DNA from: Panax quinquefolius
Taxonomy: Eukaryota; Streptophyta; Magnoliopsida; Apiales; Araliaceae
DNA length: 64,000 nucleotides
Assembly: GCA_020205615.1 (NCBI GenBank)
Contig: CM035152.1
Span: forward strand, 119,944,043 to 120,008,042
Direction: 5' to 3'
The number at the start of each line of letters is the position of its first letter. Position 1 is the first letter of the stretch. The translations under genes were made by a program, and so were the position numbers. Under the pieces are notes generated by a model. It saw only the letters and a list, made by a program, of their open reading frames with translations, had not been told where the DNA came from and did no database searches. Shown here piece by piece: positions 59,576-64,000 of the stretch.

Positions 59576-61149
59576 TATGAATAGTATTTTTATTCAAAAG
59601 GGGTTTTTGCTAGGGGCAATTTCGTAATTTTTCTGACCCTCAAAAATTCTGGAAAAATTTGAACTGATAATTTGATGAGTTTTCTATATTGTTTCCAAAG
59701 ATGGAAAATTTTGGATATATAGATTAAGAGTTAAGAATTTTATGGGAAAAGACTATTTTAAAAGTAAACCCTTATAACTCCTTGTGGTTAACTCCAAAAT
59801 TGGTGAAATTTTTATTGGGAGTACATGTATATAACAGGAGTATACCCTGCAAATTTCGGAATTTTTGGACAAAAGTACAATTTATGATAAATGTCTAAAT
59901 ATTCGGCAGTTTTAACCATATGAAAAATAGTAAATTAAAGAAAATAAATATTTTTGGGACTGATTTGGTATTTTTCATGAAAATGAACTAGTTATGAGTA
60001 AATGAATTAAATATGTTATGTGAAGTAACAAAATTGGAAAATAGAATTATATGGTTTGGGAATCCTATATAGGGTATATGAATATTTTTGATGAGGAATT
60101 TGATCATTGGTGATGAAATCTTATGAGTATGACATTTTGAATGATTAAAATGCATTATTTGGTAAAATGTAAACAATTGAAATAAATTGTTTACAAGTTT
60201 AAGAAGTAATTAAAATATTATTATAATATTAATAATATTAGATTATGAGTTTATTAAGTGATTGATAATATTTGGATAAATTTAAAGTCTTTAATATTTA
60301 TCCTTGATTTTGTTTGATTTGATTTCGTTTGATTATTCCTTATATCATTGTCATCATCCTCATGCTTATATTGTGATGAAAGTCATCTTTGGCTTACGTG
60401 CATAGATGGACTTGGTATGGTTATAACCAGGGATTATTCGGTATAATCATGACCGTAATGTAACGAATGATGTGGTAAAAGTCCTCATTGGCCTGTAGTG
60501 AATTGATGGACAATTTTTGGTATGATTATGACCAGTGATTATTCGGTATAGTCATGAACATTGGTGATTTAATGAATATCCTTGGCCCGTAGTGCAGAGA
60601 TGATTCGATGATGTGGTTTATTTTTTAAGCTGAGTCTCATCGATAAAAATTGATGAAAACATTTTAAAACATAGAAGATAGTAGATATCATGCTCTACTT
60701 GACTCTTCTAATGGATTGCTTATTCCGCTGCAGTTAAACTTGATGTGTATTGTATTTTATCAGTTTAACATTGTTAAAGACTAATGATAATTTATTCTTC
60801 ATTATCTTAGTCATAATATTTCTTAGTAGGCTAGTTGAGCTCACCCTTTCTTTCACTGTTCTCTTCAGGAAATGAAAACGTAGCCGGGACTAGTCAGAGA
60901 ATGGAGTGACGGTCCAGATGATAGCATTAGTAGTCCTCACTATTCTGTTAAATAGTGTGACAATAAATATAATGAGGACTCCATTGAGTGTGGATATTGT
61001 CTAGATGACAATATTTTTATTAAAACTCTTAGATTATGTTTTGTCGTATTTTACACGACTGTTGTATAATTAAGTTGTATTTGAATTTTGCACCATGTAT
61101 TTGGCGACTCAAGATGGGTGATGTATAGCTATTTTGGGGGCGTCACAGT

Positions 61150-61161
61150 TGGTATCAAAGC
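61150..61161 (+). promoter_or_regulatory. Primer binding site of A
   Basis: TGGTATCAAAGC, 3 bp after the LTR, tRNA-Met type. Confidence 0.85.
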
Positions 61162-61493
61162 TTAGGGATATGATCCCTGGCTGAGATGTGAGACTAGAAC
61201 TAGGACGGGAGAGACGGGTAATTCCTTTGCTAGTATGACCTACCTAAGTTATTTGATATTTAATTGGTCGGTCAGAGTATAGGGATAATATGTGGTATGT
61301 CAATTAACCTTTATTTTGAAACTATATTCTAGAATGATATCTGAAATACAGGAGATGAGAAATTGGAAAATCATGATAGAGAGGAAATAACCGAGAAGGT
61401 ACAATCCGAAAAGAAAGCAAGGTATTCTCATCTCTTCGACATACCAAATACGTACGTAAATTTCGAGGGCGAAATTTCATAAGGAGGGGAGAT
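61162..61493 (+). pseudogene. Residual interior of A with chromodomain tail end
   Basis: The first about 180 bp match the post-primer region of element C (AGCTTAGGGATATGATC and following). From about 61390 the text reads as the end of a Tekay tail (KKARYSHLFDI), then FEGEIS and stop, then polypurine tract AAGGAGGGGAGA (61481-61492). Everything from gag to integrase is missing, with the deletion point near 61330-61390. Confidence 0.8.
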
Positions 61494-64000
61494 TGTGAGA
61501 TCCTGAATTTTATGAAATAAAAGTATTCAATTTTTCTATTTTGGTAAATAGTTAAATTTATAAATGTTTAAAGTTAAGGGTGATATTTAAAAATTTTACA
61601 AAGTAAGCAAGTTGTTATAAAATACTCGTTGTATCGGGAAATATTCGATTAGTTGGGGAATATTCATTTTAATAGGGAATATTCGTACGATGACATAATC
61701 ATTGGTAGACCCCACAACGAAAGTATTTTTGTAGTTAGAAAATGGCATAATTATCTTTTTATAAAAATAACGGCGAAAGTATTACCGTTAAAATTGTTGA
61801 ACTACCCGGTAGTAAAAGTACAGTAATGCGCGTGGTTGTATAGTAGCACACGGTATTGATTATTGATGCTTACATAAGAAGTCACTCAGTTATATATTGA
61901 TTCAATTATTGTCACAGTATCATCTGTATAATATGTTATATTATTAAATCAATAATTGAGACGACAAATTTATTCATATTATTATTTGCAATATTGACAA
62001 TGTCTAGAAGTTCTGTCAAGGAGAGGTTTGGTCACCTAATTGCGCGCTAATAAGGAGAAATCCTTATCGAAAAGCCCCCTCTTTCCTGGGAACGACCTGG
62101 TTGATAAATATTGTGAGTTATAATATTAATGATGAATAAGTTTGTGTTGATTAAAGATAAAATTGACAGTTCCATTATGTTGGAATTATTAGTGTTAGTG
62201 AAAATTGACATTTATTTCGATAATAATTGATGTCTGGAAGTTATCGGGTAATTAATCGGATAAATGAGGAATTAATTTCTATTAATTCACATGATTATAA
62301 CTATTTATTCACATGTGTGTTCTATTGATTCACATTCATTTACTATTAGGGGAGTTGGTGCAAGATTGATAATACTCGCATGACTAAGTTAAAAATGGAG
62401 GTATAGATGGAGGTACTATACTATAATTTGTATTTTCACATGATTATAACTATTGAATCACATGATTGAACTATTGATTCACATTATTTACTATTAGGGG
62501 AGGTGGTGAAAGTTTGATAATGCTTGCAGGACTAAATTAAAAATGAAGAAAAAGAGGAAGGTATTGTACTGTAATATTTTGAGCCCCAAAACGTACAATT
62601 ATCGAAACTATATTTTCCTATAAATAGAAGCTCATTCTTCCTTCATTTCTCACCAATTCACTAAAGCTATAGAGCAATTATTATAGAGAGAAATTATAGA
62701 GAGAAAGAAAAAGAGAAGTCTGCCACCTCTCTACTCCAGTATCCAGTTTCTTTCTAAGGTAAGGGGTATTATTTCTTTCGTATTCATGAAGAGAGCTTCT
62801 GTTATTTCATTCTTTATTATTATCTTGGAATAACCTTTTATGCGAAGTACCGCATACATGGTGAAATTATTCTGTTATTCCATTCTTTATTATTATGTTG
62901 GAATATCATGTCTGTGCGGATTACGTCAGACCTGGTTTCGTTTTTTATTATTCTATTGGAATAACCTGTTTGTGCGGTCTATTACATGCCTGGTGAATTC
63001 TGTTGTTATTCCATTCTTTATTATTCTGTTGGAATATCCTGTCTGTGCGGTTTACGCATGACCTGGTTCCATTCTTTATTATTATGTTGGAATATCCTGT
63101 CTGCGGTTTACGCATGACCTGGTTCCATTCTTTATTATTCTGTTGAGAATAATCTGTCTGTGCGATCTATCGCATGCATGGTGAATTCTTCTGTTATTCC
63201 ATTCTTTATTATTCTGTTGGAATAACCTGTCTATGTGGATTACCGCATGCATGGTGAATGATCCGTTGTATTCACATGAATAGTATTTTCATTCAAAAGG
63301 GGTTTCTGCCAGGGGCAGTTTCATAATTTTTCTGACCCTCAAAAATTATGGAAAAATTTGAAATGATACTTTGATGAGTTTTCTATATTGTGTCCAAAGA
63401 TGGCGAATTTTGGATGTATAGATTAAGAGTTATGGATTTTATGGGAAAAGACTATTTTAAAAGTAAACCCTTACAACTTCTTGTGGTTAACTCCAAAATT
63501 GGTGAAATTTTTATTGGGAGTACATGTATATAACAGGAGTATACCCAGTAAATTTCAGAATTTTTGGACAAAAGTACAATTTATGATAAATGTCTAAATA
63601 TTCGGCAGTTTTGGCCATATGAAAAATAGTAAATGAATTTTAAAAATTTCGAGAAAAATATATGTTCAATAGGGGACTATATTCTGCTGAATCCCAGAAA
63701 AGAAATATTTTTGGAACTGATTTGGTATTTTTCATGAAAATGAACTAGTAATGAGTAAATAAATTAAATATGTTATGTGAAGTAACAAAATTGGAAAATA
63801 GGATTTTATGGCTTGGGAATCCTATATAGGGTATATGCAGATTTTTGTTGAGGGATTTGATCATTGGTGATGAAATCTTATGAGTATGGCATTTTTGAAT
63901 GATTAAAATGCATTATTCGGTAAAGTGTAAACAATTAAAATAAATTGTTTATAAGTTTAAGAAGTGATTAAAATATTATTATAATATTAATAATATTAGA
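61494..64000 (+). repeat. 3' LTR of A, cut by window end
   Basis: Starts TGTGAGATCCTG and matches the reassembled 5' LTR, including the unoccupied target of element B at about 62281-62300. TATAAATAG at 62619-62627, donor GT at 62759, minisatellite with 7 units at 62797-63265. Runs past the window before its acceptor site. Confidence 0.93.
62797..63265 (+). repeat. Minisatellite in A 3' LTR, 7 units
   Basis: Same units as 59037-59575 but one short unit fewer. Confidence 0.92.

Larger units (their letters stand above)
58542..61147 (+). repeat. 5' LTR of A, second segment
   Basis: Resumes after element B and runs to GGGGGCGTCACA. TATAAATAG at 58859-58867, donor TCTAAG|GTAAGGGG (GT at 58999), minisatellite 59037-59575, hairpin-type motifs 60375-60610, acceptor-like CTCTTCAG (AG at 60867-60868). 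Confidence 0.93.
31353..64000 (+). mobile_element. Element A: Tekay-like gypsy deletion derivative, hit by B
   Basis: The 5' LTR is 31353-32191 plus 58542-61147 (about 3.44 kb once B is removed), the interior is only 61148-61493, and the 3' LTR is 61494 to beyond the window. A primer site and polypurine tract are present. The interior joins about 180 bp that match the start of element C's interior to about 100 bp that encode the end of a Tekay-type chromodomain tail, so gag to integrase was lost in one deletion. The left flank is ATATA (31348-31352); the right target duplication lies outside the window. Confidence 0.9.

Noticed and set aside
1..64000. tRNA, rRNA or other structured RNA genes
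   Set aside because: No cloverleaf or rRNA-like sequence was noticed; tRNA-like strings are only primer binding sites.

Overview
The window looks like repeat-dense, probably pericentromeric or otherwise heterochromatic DNA from a flowering plant. It is AT-rich and I find no intact host gene, tRNA or rRNA. Almost all of it is explained by LTR retrotransposons inserted into one another. The organism call rests on Tekay/Del-type Ty3/gypsy chromoviruses (tRNA-Met-type primer sites, long 2.6-4 kb LTRs, a C-terminal chromodomain-like tail) and a plant Ty1/copia element with a UBN2-type gag. I cannot name the species.

Layout: 1-7504 holds LTR pieces on the minus strand: a partial LTR (I, 1-2164) and an LTR of another family (G) split by a solo LTR (H, 3801-6363). 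7505-8211 and 21293-22874 are older flanking DNA with an exon-like open stretch and a G-box-rich block. Between them sits element E (8212-21287, target duplication GGCTC), a gypsy-like element with about 3.07 kb LTRs and a non-coding interior; its 3' LTR is split by solo LTR F (16043-20053, duplication TGCTT). 22875-29106 is a Ty1/copia element (J) with 270-bp LTRs and all domains recognisable but broken by stops and frameshifts. 29107-31352 is unclassified AT-rich DNA with microsatellites and an array of palindromes.

From 31353 to the window end is a nest three levels deep. Element A (31353 to beyond 64000) has lost nearly all of its interior (346 bp remain). Its 5' LTR was hit by element B (32192-58536, minus strand, duplication ATTCA). 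B's left LTR was then hit by element C (33220-43365, plus strand, duplication TTAGA), and B's leader by solo LTR D (50376-54195, minus strand, duplication ATAAT). The unoccupied target sites survive in the partner LTRs: A's 3' LTR near 62289 and B's right LTR near 56262.

The most interesting signals are these. A 58-74 bp minisatellite is shared by the 5' leader of the copia element and the LTR leader of gypsy element A. Arrays of small hairpins recur inside four related LTRs. Conserved splice donor and acceptor signals lie inside the LTRs and imply a leader intron of about 1.8 kb. An extra coiled-coil ORF lies upstream of gag in element B. LTR-pair differences are concentrated in clusters at CAG/CTG sites and look more like base-calling or polishing damage at CHG-methylated positions than like mutation. 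All similarity statements are by eye; no alignment or database search was run.
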